64,000 bases of DNA from Henckelia pumila (GCF_033568475.1 NW_027331831.1:7936001-8000000), one strand, 5' to 3'. Shown: positions 32,441-44,190, numbered from the stretch's first letter. Notes: generated by a model not told the origin, from the sequence alone. Translations and numbers: made by a program.

Positions 32441-34520
32441 TCATGATTGTTCATGACAATTGCAGTTATACAAATGACCACCGGTACCACAAGCAGGTGG
32501 TCTACGTCTACGTTTTCCTCTACGCACAACAAGAGCATCAACAATTTCTTTACTCCTCTCTTGTTGCTCATCTGAATAACTAGGGAATATTACAGGTGAC
32601 GAAATGTTTCTTTCAGGAGCCAGAGTATTGTGTTGACCAGCATTAAGAAGATCTGTAAAACTTTGGATATTTTCACAAAATGGAGTATGATAATCGGCAT
32701 CAACATATGAACCAGATGGTCCTGCACTGTAAAATCCACCGAATGGTCCGGTATTGTACAACCCACTAGATGGCCCTGCGTTGTAGAACCCACCAGATGG
32801 ACCCGCGTTGTAAAACTCACCAGATGGCCGAGGAGGAACAAACCCCGATGATGACTGATGCGAATCAGGGGATGGCACACCAAAATTTTGTGGAATATTA
32901 TTGTGTCCGCCAATATCTAAATTCGATTGATATGGCCTAAAACCAAGCCCAGTTACTGCAGGAGATATAAATCGTACAGTAATGCGATCAAACCATGGAA
33001 AGTAATCATCATCGACTTGCCTAGATCTTCCGTGGGGTTCGCCTCGGGCAACATTACTCAATTTTCCATTCCAAAGAATAATTGCATCTTTATGATACTC
33101 TTTCCAATCTGTGTTGCGATGTCCTGTTCTATTAACATTGTGTAGGTTATCGTTGTCAACTGCAGGCCTATTTTGAACTACCTCAAGACCCGGTCAGGAC
33201 GATGCATCTCCACAATATCAAAACAAATCAGAGGACAAACACATCGCCAGATTCTATTATCGTATGTACTAATGATCGCTTTAACATCAGCATCTTTTTT
33301 GTTGTAAACTATCCAGTTAAACTGCATAATAATAATAAAATCATTTTTAATTAATAAATATAAATTAATATAATTGTTGTAAAGTTTCAATAATCCAATA
33401 ACATACCTCGACATTAGTCATACGATCGAAGCAATCTCTTATAATTCTAACAACATGTGTTGGTGAATGAGTATAACTAAAACTAAACACATTTGACCAC
33501 CTATAATAAAAAAAGATTATTAAAATTATTATAAAATGAATTTGTAATTTATACAATGCTAATATTTTTCAAATATTACCGTGCACCATAAGGAGCATAT
33601 GAAATATTTTCCTCCAATTCATTTTGGCGCACAATAAGAGATAATCCATTCATATCAGGATTAACAAATGTAATCCTGCTCCATGTCCATACCTGCCATC
33701 AGCAATAAATTAAATTAAAAATTATTATAATGTGATATTAGATGAACTTCAAAATTTATACCTGTAAGATAAATAGAGGCCCGGATATTATAGTTTTTCT
33801 TATCCGTATTGCATTGCATAACTCACGATATAGGAATGCTAGAACTGCACTTCCCCAACTATAAGATCTGATGCGTTCAATATCCCAAAGTAGTTGCAAA
33901 AAAATCAATCTAACAGATCCTCCTTGATAATCTGGAACCATGATTCCTCCAATAATCATTAATGCTACACAACGGGTATATTTTACGATATCTATTTCTG
34001 GACTATTATCATCGATATGTGCAACCATGCAATGCTCATATAAAGCGGTCATCGATAAGTGGCCACCTTTGAAATGCGACGTAAGTAGCGTAAATCCCAA
34101 TAAATTCAAACATATATGCTGCCACTCTTCAACTCTGTGTGAAACATCTATACCAATTACAGGCTCACCATCAATAAGCAGACCCCAAATAATGGAAATA
34201 TCCTGTAAAGTGATGGTTGCTTCACCACATCTAAAATGAAAGGTATGTGTTTCACGTCGCCATCGTTCAACCAAAGCAGTAATTAAATGATTATCATATT
34301 GTCGAGATCCACACAGCAAAACACCATAAAACCCCATGTTATTTAAATATGCAATCACACGACTGTGCAGACCATGATCATTAAATAACTGCCAAATCAA
34401 ATTATCGGATCGTTTGACTCGAACTATGTCATCAATTTTTTTTGTGGAAACTTCTGACGACATATGTGTTGCTTGTAAATATAGCACACTGGAATCTATT
34501 GGCCCTCGATTTGTTGTCAT
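32441..34520 (-). pseudogene. Plant mobile domain (PMD, MAIN-like) gene of MULE II
   Basis: Exon 1 (34520-33762, 253 codons) has the PMD hallmarks: L-I-T-A-L-V-E-R-W-R-x-E-T-H-T-F-H, then G-E-A-T-I-T-L-Q-D-I and G-L-x-I-D-G-x-P-V. Exon 2 (33692-33580), exon 3 (33500-33407) and exon 4 (from 33321) are joined by GT-AG introns and keep phase; they add V-W-T-W-S-R-I and the H-R-P-D-R-V-L-R motif. TAG at 33178-33180 and a one-base shift follow, then the C-terminal region to 32441 with Y-F-P-W-F-D-R-I-T-V-R-F-I-S-P and repeats of about 12 residues (G-P-S-G-G-F-Y-N-A). PMD host proteins act in genome silencing and meristem upkeep. The frame break makes this copy doubtful. Confidence 0.82.
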
Positions 34521-34599
34521 CCTGACAAATATACTAACAATTATATAATGCAAACCAATAAATACATATTATAAAATTACAAAATAACAAAATATATAT

Positions 34600-35050
34600 T
34601 ACCTTATTATTAATATACTATATAAATATAGAATATATATTATTATATTGAAATATATATTGTTATTATATAAGATATATATGAATATATATTATCTTAT
34701 TATTGATATACTATATAAATATAGAATATATATATATATAATTCTATATTTATATATATTATAAGATTAAAATAATAACAACACGTAACATAACTATTCT
34801 TTATATTATTATATTGAAATATATATATATATATATATATTTCAATATAATAATATCAATAATAAGGTAATATATATGCATATATATCTTATATAATAAC
34901 AATATATATTTCAATCTAATAATATATATTCTATATTTATATAGTATATCAATAATAAGATAATATATATTCATATATATCTAATATAATAACAATAACG
35001 TTATATATATATATATATATAGATATAATTCTATATTTATATATATTATA
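34600..35050. repeat. Long AT-rich inverted repeat in MULE II
   Basis: The arms are visible at 34691-34730 and 34936-34974 (complementary over about 38 bases) and extend toward a centre near 34825, where a TA run sits between TTGAAATATA and TATTTCAATA. The sequence would fold into a hairpin of roughly 200 bases per arm with gaps. It lies directly upstream of the PMD gene start. Confidence 0.75.
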
Positions 35051-35088
35051 AGATTAAAATAATAACAACACGTAACATAACTATTCTT

Positions 35089-35424
35089 TATTATTAATAC
35101 ATTTAATTTTTATTATATTAATATAATATATTTAATTATAAAAAAGAAGAAATTTGAAATATATACTAAAACATATTATTAAAATAAACTTAAAATTCAA
35201 AATAATGCTTAAAAAAATTCTGAAAAATAATCCATACCTTCGAATGACTTTTTTTTATTATTAATACATTTAATTTTTATTATATTAATATAATATATTT
35301 AATTATAAAAAAGAAGAAATTTGAAATATATACTAAAACATATTATTAAAATAAATTTAAAATTCAAAATAATGCTTAAAAAAATTCTGAAAAATAATCC
35401 ATACCTTCGAATGACTTTTTTTTT
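35089..35424. repeat. Tandem duplication of 167 bp
   Basis: TTATTATTAATACATTTAAT begins at 35089 and again at about 35256, and the following ~165 bases are nearly identical up to CCATACCTTCGAATGACTTT. It lies between the inverted repeat and the right end of MULE II. Confidence 0.85.
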
Positions 35425-35944
35425 AGTACCTACAAGCAACAATTAAACATATTTCAATTATAGTAACTCAATTAAACCAAAACACCAAAATTTCAAAACC
35501 CTACTCTCGAATTTACCTTCAAATTTTGAAATAGAGCTCCAACAAACCTAAATATCTTCTTTCTAGCTTGAACAACGATCGGCGACGATGAACGACGATG
35601 AAAAAAAACACGGTTGGTCGGACGATGTTTCCGAGAGGGCGAAGAAAACTCGAAAAATTGGTGTAAAAAAAAAATCTTATTGCAAGGATTCCGAAAGTAC
35701 TCTCGGATTTGCAATTGGACGAACGATGACGGAAAAATCTACGGTCAAAGAAACTAAAATTGAGAAGAAAAAAAATGCCGTAGAGACAATGGAGGAAGAA
35801 AATAAATTATTGAATTCAGTGGGTGGGCGCAACAAAAAACATGAATTATTGGAGGTGGGTGGGGCGCAACAAAATTAATGGCATACGGGGGCGTGCCACG
35901 CCAGCAGCATCTGCTCCAAGTGTTAGCGGACGCCGCCACGTATA
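35425..35944. other. Right flank of MULE II, no clear gene
   Basis: A 96-codon + strand frame at 35588-35878 is Lys/Glu-rich and of low complexity; the opposite strand would read as a leader and first exon for the PMD gene. I see no domain. Confidence 0.35.
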
Positions 35945-36056
35945 CCTGAGCATCCGCTGTCAGATTTGGAGTTTTACGGTATTTTTGAAATTTTTTTAAA
36001 TTCACGGTATTTTTGAAATTTATTTTTTAATTTACAGTAAAAATAAAAAAAAACCC
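35945..36056 (-). repeat. Right terminal inverted repeat of MULE II
   Basis: Read from the outside on the - strand it gives GGGTTTTTTTTTATTTTTAC, then ATTTCAAAAATACCG twice, then ATCTGACAGCGGATGCTC. The internal ATTTTTGAAATTT block is doubled here. Confidence 0.85.
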
Positions 36057-36065
36057 TGTTAACAT

Positions 36066-37920
36066 GGGCATGCCTTATTGTTCCTCATATTGAAAAGATT
36101 ATTCTTCATAATTCTAAGATTGTTCCTAATACAAGACATTTTGATCCAAAGACACTTTCACTAGGAAAGTATAATCTTCATGGCCCACAATATTTGTCCT
36201 ACAATTGAAATACATTGTTCTCAATTGAATAATATTTATCCCATCCATGCGTACTAGTTGTGCTCGATCTCTCACTGACTTGTTCTTAAAGAAGAGTGGA
36301 ATTAGAGTAAATGATAGTCCTTAAAAACGAGAAAACATCATATTAAACAAGTTATGAGTTTGGATTTTCGGACAATATACCCATATTATATACATTGGAT
36401 GGCAATGAATATCCACAAATGGTGCTCTCATTGGGTCATGATCAATGTCTCTCTCCTACATCTTAGACAATGTAGAGCACAATACATTACTAAACAAACA
36501 CTTGGGTGATGGTTCCACCAATCTCTACGGATTGAACACTCATCTCCACTTGTTTCATGCAGTGTATTATATGATTTTGGTAAATGTTAACATGGGCATA
36601 CCTTATTGTTCCTCATATCGAAAAGATTATTCTTCATAATTCTAAGATTGTTCCTAATACATGACATTTTGATCCAAAGACACTTTCACTAGGAAAGTGT
36701 AATCCTCATGGCCCACAATGTTTGTCCTACAATTGGAATACATTGTTCTCGATTGAATAATATTTATCCCATCCATGAGTACTAGTTGTGCTCGATCTCT
36801 CACTGACTTGTTCTTAAAGATGAGTGGAATTAGAGTAAATGATAGTCCTTAAAGACGAGAAAACATCATATTAAACAAGTTATGAGTTTGGATTTTCGGA
36901 CAACATACCCATATTATATACATTGGGTGGCAATGGACATCCACAAATGGTGCTCTCATTGGGTCATGATCAATGTCTCTCTCCTACACCTTAGACAATG
37001 TAGAGCACAATACATTACTAGACAAACACTTGGGTGATGGTTCCACCAATCTCTAAGGATTGAACACTCCTCTCCACTTGTGTCATGCAGTGTATTATAT
37101 AATTTTGGTGCATGTTAACATGAGCATGCCTTATTGTTCCTCATATCGAAAAGATTATTCTTCATAATTCTAAGATTGTTTCTAATACATGACATTTTGA
37201 TCCAAAGAAACTTTCACTAGAAAAGTGTAATCCTCATGGCCCACAATGTTTGTCCTACAATTGAAACACATTGTTCTCGATTGAATAATATTTATCCCAT
37301 CCATGCGTACCAGTTGTGCTCGATATTTCACTGACTTGTTATTAAATATGAGTGAAATTAGAGTAAATGATAGTCCTTAAAGACGAGAAAACATCATATT
37401 AAACAAGTTATGAGTTTGGATTTCGAACAATATACCCATATTATATACATTGGGTGGCAATGGACATCCACAAATGGTGCTCTCATTGGGTCATGATCAA
37501 TGTCTCTCTCCTACAATTTAGACAATGTAGAGCACAATACATTACTAGACAAACACTTTGGTGATGGTTCCACCAATCTCTAGAGATTGAAATATCCTCT
37601 TCATTTGTGTCATGCACCGTATTGTACCATCTTGGAGTGGAATTATAAGGACAGTTCATCTTGTGCCGGATTTCGAGAAGATTATTCCAAATTCATATTG
37701 GATTGTTCTACATAACTGACATTTTGATCCAAAGACACTTCCACTAGGGGAGTGTGATACTCATGGTCCACAATGGTTGTCCTACAATCGGAACGCATTG
37801 TTCTCGATTAAGTGACATTTATCCCGTACCTGGTTACTAGTTGTGCTCGATCTCTCGGTCACCTGTTCCTAAATTTGAGTGGAATTAGAGTAAATGATAG
37901 TCTTCAAATTGTTGTAGTAG
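36066..37920. repeat. Right part of the 528-bp tandem repeat array in MULE I
   Basis: The anchor GTTATGAGTTTGGATT recurs at 36351, 36879 and, with one G missing from the following TT run, 37407 (period 528). If MULE II and one target duplication are taken out, the spacing from 28740 to 36351 is also 528, so both halves are one array of about six to seven copies. The final copy (about 37580-37920) is diverged. Confidence 0.9.
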
Positions 37921-38182
37921 ATCAGAAAAAATAGTCATCATATTGTATTCTACCACTGCACACGTCTTACAAAGTCAGTTCATGAATCGCACCACGCAAG
38001 AGAGATTATTCCATTTATTAAGGAGATTATTCTTAATATGTGATAATATATTCCAGAATTAAATTGTACAAAATATGAGGCTACTCGAAATTTTTTCATC
38101 CCAAATGGAGTTTTACAAAATAATATAAACAGAGTTACGTACTATAGATATTTCCATCAATCACAAAACCTTACAAAGACAG
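37921..38182. other. Spacer after the tandem array
   Basis: No repeat or coding signal is recognised here; it is probably 3' UTR of the Ulp1-like gene on the - strand. Confidence 0.4.
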
Positions 38183-41100
38183 TTATGTAGAATTGTTTTT
38201 GAGCAATCCTCTTTCATGAGATAAAATACTTGCAGCCAGTCGAGCACGATATGTGTCCATCTTCACTGTATTTTTATATTCCCACATCTCAGCTGAGTCA
38301 CGGGCTAGACACTCTATCCACATGCATGCAAAAACACCACAATCAAGTGATTCACCTTGATGACGCGTACGTTCTCTCAACATATTAGAGACGGGTATGA
38401 CGAAATTTGAATTATGGCGAACCCAACCAACCAGAAAACGTGACTTCAAAGATAAAATTATTAAAAAGAACATTCGTATAAATCACATGACATGACACAA
38501 TAAAGACTCACCAAAGTTCTACATGCCCCTAAGCTGAAAGAATCGGGAAGTGAATTCCACATTTTGAATATCCCCTCTTTTGCGTGAAATACTAGCAGAA
38601 ACCAATGCACTCTGCTATTAATTGGAAAAATGAGGTATTTGCATCTCTTGAACGTATCTCCGTTAATTTTCTGCAAACAAAACTTAGAGGCAGCTGAGAG
38701 TTCCGCAAAAAAGGAGTCGTAGTCATTGTTTTGGGCCTTCATTTTTTTCCCCATTCTTTCGAAGAGATTAAACACTTCTCTCTACGTTAGACAAAACAAA
38801 ATAACATTAAAAACCATAAACGAACTCAAATGTATACTAACTCACCAACGCTGCTTTTATATTTCTACTAACCTGCACCAAAGTGTCAATGCAAAATATT
38901 TCATTTCCTTTATCCACACTGTATTTTTCCATCATGCGCATTTGAACATTGATAATTTTATTGTTAACAAGCTTACCAAACAAGAAATCATAGAACACGA
39001 ACCCTAACATATGGACAATTTCATCTTGCCAAACATCGACACTACAAAAATAAATGAATTCTATTGTATTAAAAATGATTCTAAAAAAAGTGATAAACAA
39101 ATAGAGAGAGCTTTCAGTGAGAAAATTCATACGTGATGTCATCCCTAGAAAGATAATCCTTCAACAACTTTTTCTCTTCGGCAGTGGCTTCTTCATGTCC
39201 ACAAAAATCTGTTCTACCTTGATACTGACTAGTCCACTCGTTACTCAAATCATTATTTTGTTCAAGCTCAACATCAATTATTTTTCCTTCCTACGGCAGA
39301 ATACACAAACATGGTCAACATCAGTAACACTAAGTAAAATATAGGACCTCAAAATCAATTAACCAAGGTTAAAGTTGGTTTCAAGCAAATTCAAACCTTT
39401 TTCCTGCCCTTCCTCTTTGGTGTGGTACTGGGTGGAGTCACAAAGAATGATGACTTTCTTTTCTTCACCCGATCACCCCTCGTTCGGACATTATCAACGA
39501 TGAAAGATTGGAAATTAGTGTTTTTCGCAACCTTCTTCGAATTATCATCACTTTCATCGACCCCACCACTTTTTTCAGAGGTATAGTAACCAGTACCCCT
39601 TTCCAACACATTGGTTAACGCAGTTTTTGAAATATCAACCTCAGAAACATTATTTTCCTTAACGACTTTTGATACAAGATTATCCAACATTTGATCAATC
39701 TCAATCAGATCCTCAGTACAATAATTATGTCCATCGGCTTCGGTACTTTTTGTTCCCAATGGACCACTTTCTGCATTTTTTTCACCCTCGGGCTCAGCAC
39801 CAATAACACTTTTTCCATTTCCAACACCCAATCCATCGTCACATGCATCTTCACCTATCTTCAATTCACCAATATCTGGAACATTGGTCTTATCCAATTC
39901 ACCAACAATACTTTTTCCCTTCACCGAGTAATCAACACAATTCTTGACAGACACATCAACAAAATCATATAAATTACCCCCTAGGTCATGACTCACACTC
40001 AACTCCTCTTCCTCATCGATTTCATTCATTCCATCAGCAGCGTCATCAACACTCAGATCATTATCAACTACAATGTCCTTGCCTTTGCGATTTCGAGCAA
40101 ATTCTTTCTCCAAAACCATATTTTCTTTCAAATCAACCAGCTTCCTCTTAGCACCAACACTCTCACGTTTCAACTGCGCACAAATTCTTTTCAACATTTT
40201 AATCTTAGCAATTTGTTTATTCACAGTTTTTTCTAGTTCACAGTTATTTCTTCTGCCTTCTTGTTCCTTTAAAACCGGCAGCAACAACTACAACAACAAA
40301 TAAAATAATGAAGAATATTTTTTTTTATAAAACATGAAATAAAGGATGCTACTCATATTACCTTGTTCTCCAACAACATTTCCTCATCAGGAAAGGGATG
40401 AATCGACAAAACCTGCTCCAAAAACAAATATATATAATGCAAAGCTCCAGCATTCGAAATATAATTAGTAAAATAGAAGATACCTTGGTTGACGATATGG
40501 CATCAAAAGCCACTTCAGCTTTCACAGCATCCAATTGGATCTTGCTTTTTTCGAAACGAAACAGGCGGGGGCAGATATGAACACCACGCGGCAAAGATAA
40601 TGACGACACTCTTTCATAGAACCAAGCCTAAACAAAAAATCATATAAGTAAACAAATTCAACAAATTAATAGCACAATAACTCAGATAATTATATACTCA
40701 CCATCAATCCAGCTGTGCAACCATCCAAATACAGTTTACTCGCTTGATTGTCTAATTCTCGATATAAAAACCGATACGCAGCATCTCCCCCTCCAAACTC
40801 AAAAAAAAGTGCTCAATTCATCAATATAGGGAAAGATAAAATGAGGAGTAATGTAATTACCAGTCGAGAATATTACAGAATTAAATATGAACAAAATGAA
40901 CATTCTAACAAAGTCATCAATGTCAGCTTAGACATTACTACTCGCAAGTGAAACAAGGTTTTTTTTATAATGATCCTGTGAGTGTTGCTTATTTTCCCTC
41001 CGAAGTGTCGAGACAGGAAGCTTGATTCAAGCTTGAGGTCCAGATCAACTTGTTGACCTCTCTGATGCAAACCAAGCACAATTGAGAAGTCTCTTGATGT

Positions 41101-42015
41101 GAAAGGAATAGAAATATCACCACCAACAACGAACGAGCATGAAAGACTATCAAATCTTTTAAACAGATAGTCTACCCTGCCACTACTCACAGGTAGAACA
41201 AACATGTCTATCCATTTACCGAATGAAGTTTCTTTTATTCTGCTCATTTGTTCATTCCCTATGACCACCTTCAACTCCTCCATTATTTTTTTACAATAGG
41301 CGGGGGAACATCGAGTAAATATAACCTTGCCACTTTTGATCGATTCAAAATCATCACATATTTCCTCTTCATCAGCCATTTTTAATATTTAAAAATCATT
41401 AAAAAAATTCTTTATAAAATAACAGAATGGAATATTGCATGGAAAAAAACAAAAACTTCAAATTTGGAAACAATTGGGTACTTCTATACATAAATTTATC
41501 AATTTTCTTCAACAATATAACATTATTGAATATATATTCAATAAATCAAAAACATCACAACAACATAACAATATAACATTCATTTACCAAGATATACTTC
41601 AAAAATAATTTCAAAAACAAAACCCTAAAAATTGGGGATAAATAATTTAAACTGAGGAACTGTCAAAATTAAATACGAAAATTATGAATAATGATGTGAA
41701 TGTTTCGACAAATATGTGCAAACAAGAACGATAGCAAGACATTTGAGCCACAAAACCCTCAAAATAATGGAAACACAGAAATATTAAAGATTCATACAAT
41801 GAGGACCAAAATTATTCCTCTAAACGAATAATTTTCTCAGTTACTCGAGACGAATCATATATAGTGTCCGATTTAAAAAATTTAAAACAGGGTTCACCTA
41901 TTTTTGATTTCTTCGACTTCTTCACAGTGCTAGATTTCTTTTCCTTCCGGACTCTACAATCTCCTTCAACTGACTTATCATTTGAATGTCTGCTTCGTCT
42001 AGTCAACGGTGCCAT
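38183..42015 (-). pseudogene. DUF1985-Ulp1 protease (KAONASHI-type) of MULE I
   Basis: On the - strand a basic first exon (42015-41812, Lys/Ser-rich, likely nuclear) leads to a DUF1985 domain at 41379-40861 (one internal shift, then D-I-D-D-F-V-R-M-F before the donor) and small exons to about 40490 (A-W-F-Y-E-R-V). A coiled coil and acidic linker follow at 40287-39391, ending in a Lys-rich stretch. The C48 peptidase core lies in exons at about 39340-39120, 39045-38870, 38780-38480 and 38430-38183. The triad His is in V-H-W (38605-38607) and Cys in S-L-D-C-G-V-F (38339-38341), but the Asp position reads Asn (38554-38556). Ulp1 enzymes remove SUMO; this copy is probably inactive. Confidence 0.82.
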
Positions 42016-42159
42016 TTTCTGAGCTCCAAAACTTGTCGCAAAAGATCACTGCTTTCCTGCGAGAAGAATCGGTTGGGTGAGGGAGGGAAACTACCGATCG
42101 TCCCTGTTCTGGTTTTTTTTTTATTTGAAAATTAAAGTGAGGGATAGTGTTGGGTGTTT

Positions 42160-42311
42160 AAATCATTTTAGGGGCATTTTTGTAAACTGACCCAAATAGG
42201 GAGTTGTAACAAACAACAGGCTTATGTCAGGGATTTAGAACAAAGAATTACTGACTTGGGGACTGAGGAGGAATTCATGTTTATTATTAGGGATTTATCA
42301 CAAATTTCCCG
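42160..42311 (-). repeat. Right terminal inverted repeat of MULE I
   Basis: The - strand reads CGGGAAATTTGTGATAAATC from the outer tip. It lies just upstream of the Ulp1-like gene, whose start is at 42015, and may have provided its promoter. Confidence 0.85.
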
Positions 42312-42400
42312 AATTTAAAATACCGAAAATACATTAATGCAAATTACATAAAATCAATGAAAACCACATTAATTTTGTTGTTATTTCATTCAACTTCAAA

Positions 42401-42785
42401 AATATTATTTAATAAAGTATATACGAATTCATATAAGTTTTAATTAAATTTACCAAATTAATTTATATAATATTTAATAAAGTATATACGAATTCATATA
42501 ATTTTTAATTAAATTTAACAAATTAATTTATATAATATTTAATAAAGTATACACATAATGTTTCATCTCCAGCCGTCTTCACCAAATTTCTATACCAAAA
42601 AAATATTACATAATATTCTTTATTTTTACATATATGTTATAATTTATTTTAATTATATAAATTAATTTGATAAATTTAATTTAAAATTATATGAATTCGT
42701 ATATACTTTATTAAATATTATATAAATTAATTTGGTAAATTTAATTAAAACTTATATGAATTCGTATATACTTTAATAAAGAATA
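42401..42785. repeat. Fold-back repeat with doubled arms
   Basis: A ~64-bp unit containing AAAGTATATACGAATTCATA occurs twice in direct orientation (about 42412 and 42480), and its complement twice at about 42690-42710 and 42750-42770. Between them is a ~110-bp spacer with TTTCATCTCCAGCCGTC. It may be the remainder of the MITE that MULE I entered, since the other flank (near 22190) has CATCTCCAGCAAC. Confidence 0.7.
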
Positions 42786-43039
42786 TTTTCGAAATATTCC
42801 TTTTATTTTAACTATTTGATTTTATATTACACAATTATATTATATATTTATAAATCATTCCTTAATTATTTAATATTAACATAAATAAATAAATATTAAA
42901 TAAAATTAATAATTAATATTTATTGATAAAATTAAATGAATAACAATAATTAATTTTTTTGTTCGAATATTTAATTATTGATAAAATAATTAAATAAATA
43001 TTAAATTATTATTTATACATTATTTATAATTATATAAAA

Positions 43040-43610
43040 ACAAGTATTAGAAAAATAAAAAAAAATGGAAAGGAGTGCTCGGTAGATTGGAGCGTCTCCT
43101 TACTCCACGAGTTCCAGAAAGCGCGCAAATCTCTTTGCACACGATGACATCCCGAAATTTCCTTCCAGTGTTCGTGAAATTTCCTCTTGTGTTTGTCTGA
43201 AATTCATGAAAAAATCGGTCAGGGGGCGCCAGGATTTCTTTCGACGTGACCCCTCCGATGCCTAAGTCAGACAAAGAAACATGAGAAAAAAAATAGAGGA
43301 AAACATGTGAAACATCAATGGGGAAGAAAGTGTAGAAACTCCCTTCCCACATTGTCCTGTGTAATCAGAAAAAACCAGTATATATCGTAAAAACTTCCCT
43401 GTGATGTAGATCGTGGAAGACGTGTACTGGTGTCAGCACACACATGAGAGAACAAGGCCCATGATCTCATGAGATGCGGGCATGCGGCCCATGATTTAAT
43501 TATATTGATAAGTCCAAGCCTAGATGTAGATAGTAAATATTTTTACAGACTCATATCCATTAATAATCACTAGACACCAATTACCACCAATAACCGACAT
43601 GTTATCACAT
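43040..43610 (-). mobile_element. Probable Ty3/gypsy LTR remnant
   Basis: On the - strand the stretch CTTAGGCATCGGAGGGGTCACG followed by GGCGCCCCCTGACCG resembles the U5 end of plant Tat/Ogre-type LTRs, which have TGAGCGTCGGAG and GGCGCCC blocks. No TSD or internal genes were found, so the borders are approximate. The 101-codon frame across it is not a gene. Confidence 0.35.
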
Positions 43611-43764
43611 TTTCCGATCTAAGTTCATGCGAAAAAATAAATATATTAAATATATCTCAAGTTATCATCAGACGATATCTCGGGATATATCCCATGAGAG
43701 CACACCTCCTAGAAATAGAGCCGATATCTCTCGGGCTAAATGGATAGCTCGTATGGTAAATCAC

Positions 43765-44190
43765 TTAATGTTGGATGTTGGCGCAACATATAAAAGAACT
43801 GTAAGTAATATGCGATCGATGGTGTGGTGCGTGATCATGAAGGACAACTGGTATTAGCCTTTGCAAAAAAAGATTGGTCTCCCGAATTTGTAGTGCACGC
43901 TAAATTAATTGTGCTAGAAGAGGGGTTGAGTTTGGCTCATTAACATCATTTTAAGATCCACGAAGTCTCTTCTGATTGTCTTTTGACGGTGCAAGCAGTT
44001 ACTAACCCAAATACATATTTAAGTTATTGGTGCAGCAACAACTTCAGTCAGACATATTATTGACATTAATCAAAATGTGAGGTTGTTCCATATTTGTAGA
44101 GCAACCAATATGGTCGCGCATTCTCTTGCTTGTTTCTTTATTTCTTCTCATTCTCCTTCTGTTTGTGAGCATGATAAAAAATTTTTGGTT
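43765..44190 (+). pseudogene. RNase H-fold (RVT_3-type) gene fragment
   Basis: Across several frames the translation shows the plant RNase H-like series: a D-V-G-A-T-Y start, G-V-V-R-D-H-E-G-Q-L-V-L-A-F-A-K-K, a Glu helix (L-E-E-G-L-S-L-A), and the final R-A-T-N-M-V-A-H-S-L-A-C motif near 44100-44135. There are several frame changes and stops. Such domains occur in LINE-type elements and as relics of them. Confidence 0.6.

Larger units (their letters stand above)
28983..36056. mobile_element. MULE II: nested Mutator-like element with transposase and plant mobile domain gene
   Basis: The element is 7,074 bp, starts GGGTTTTTTT, ends AAAAACCC and is flanked by a perfect 9-bp duplication TGTTAACAT (28974-28982 and 36057-36065), a piece of the tandem array it entered. 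Inverted repeats of about 110 bp include AAAAAATAAATTTCAAAAAT and CAAATCTGACAGCGGA. It carries a MULE transposase on the + strand and a plant mobile domain gene on the - strand, pointing at each other. Plant mobile domains are known from MULEs as well as from MAIN-type host genes. Confidence 0.93.
22573..42311. mobile_element. MULE I: large composite Mutator-like element with MURA, GRF zinc finger and DUF1985-Ulp1 genes
   Basis: The ends are inverted repeats of about 150 bp (22573-22727 and 42160-42311) sharing AATTTGTGATAAATC near the tips and ACTCCCTATT and AAAATGATTT further in. The 9-mer AATTTAAAA flanks both ends (22564-22572 and 42312-42320), the usual MULE duplication length. Inside are a MURA transposase (+), a GRF zinc finger ORF (-), a 528-bp tandem array and an Ulp1-like protease gene (-). 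Without the nested MULE II and its duplication it is about 12.7 kb. Ulp1-like genes inside MULEs are known in plants as KAONASHI elements. All genes carry stops, so the element is not autonomous now. Confidence 0.88.

Noticed and set aside
35588-35878. Lys/Glu-rich + strand frame in MULE II
   Set aside because: Low complexity, within an element flank, and no family resemblance.
27290-37920. The 528-bp array as a CRISPR-like array or gene cluster
   Set aside because: Units are directly adjacent without variable spacers, the host is a plant, and no frame is conserved between units.
43047-43352. 101-codon frame as a gene
   Set aside because: The region looks like U5 of a gypsy LTR; the frame has no domain.
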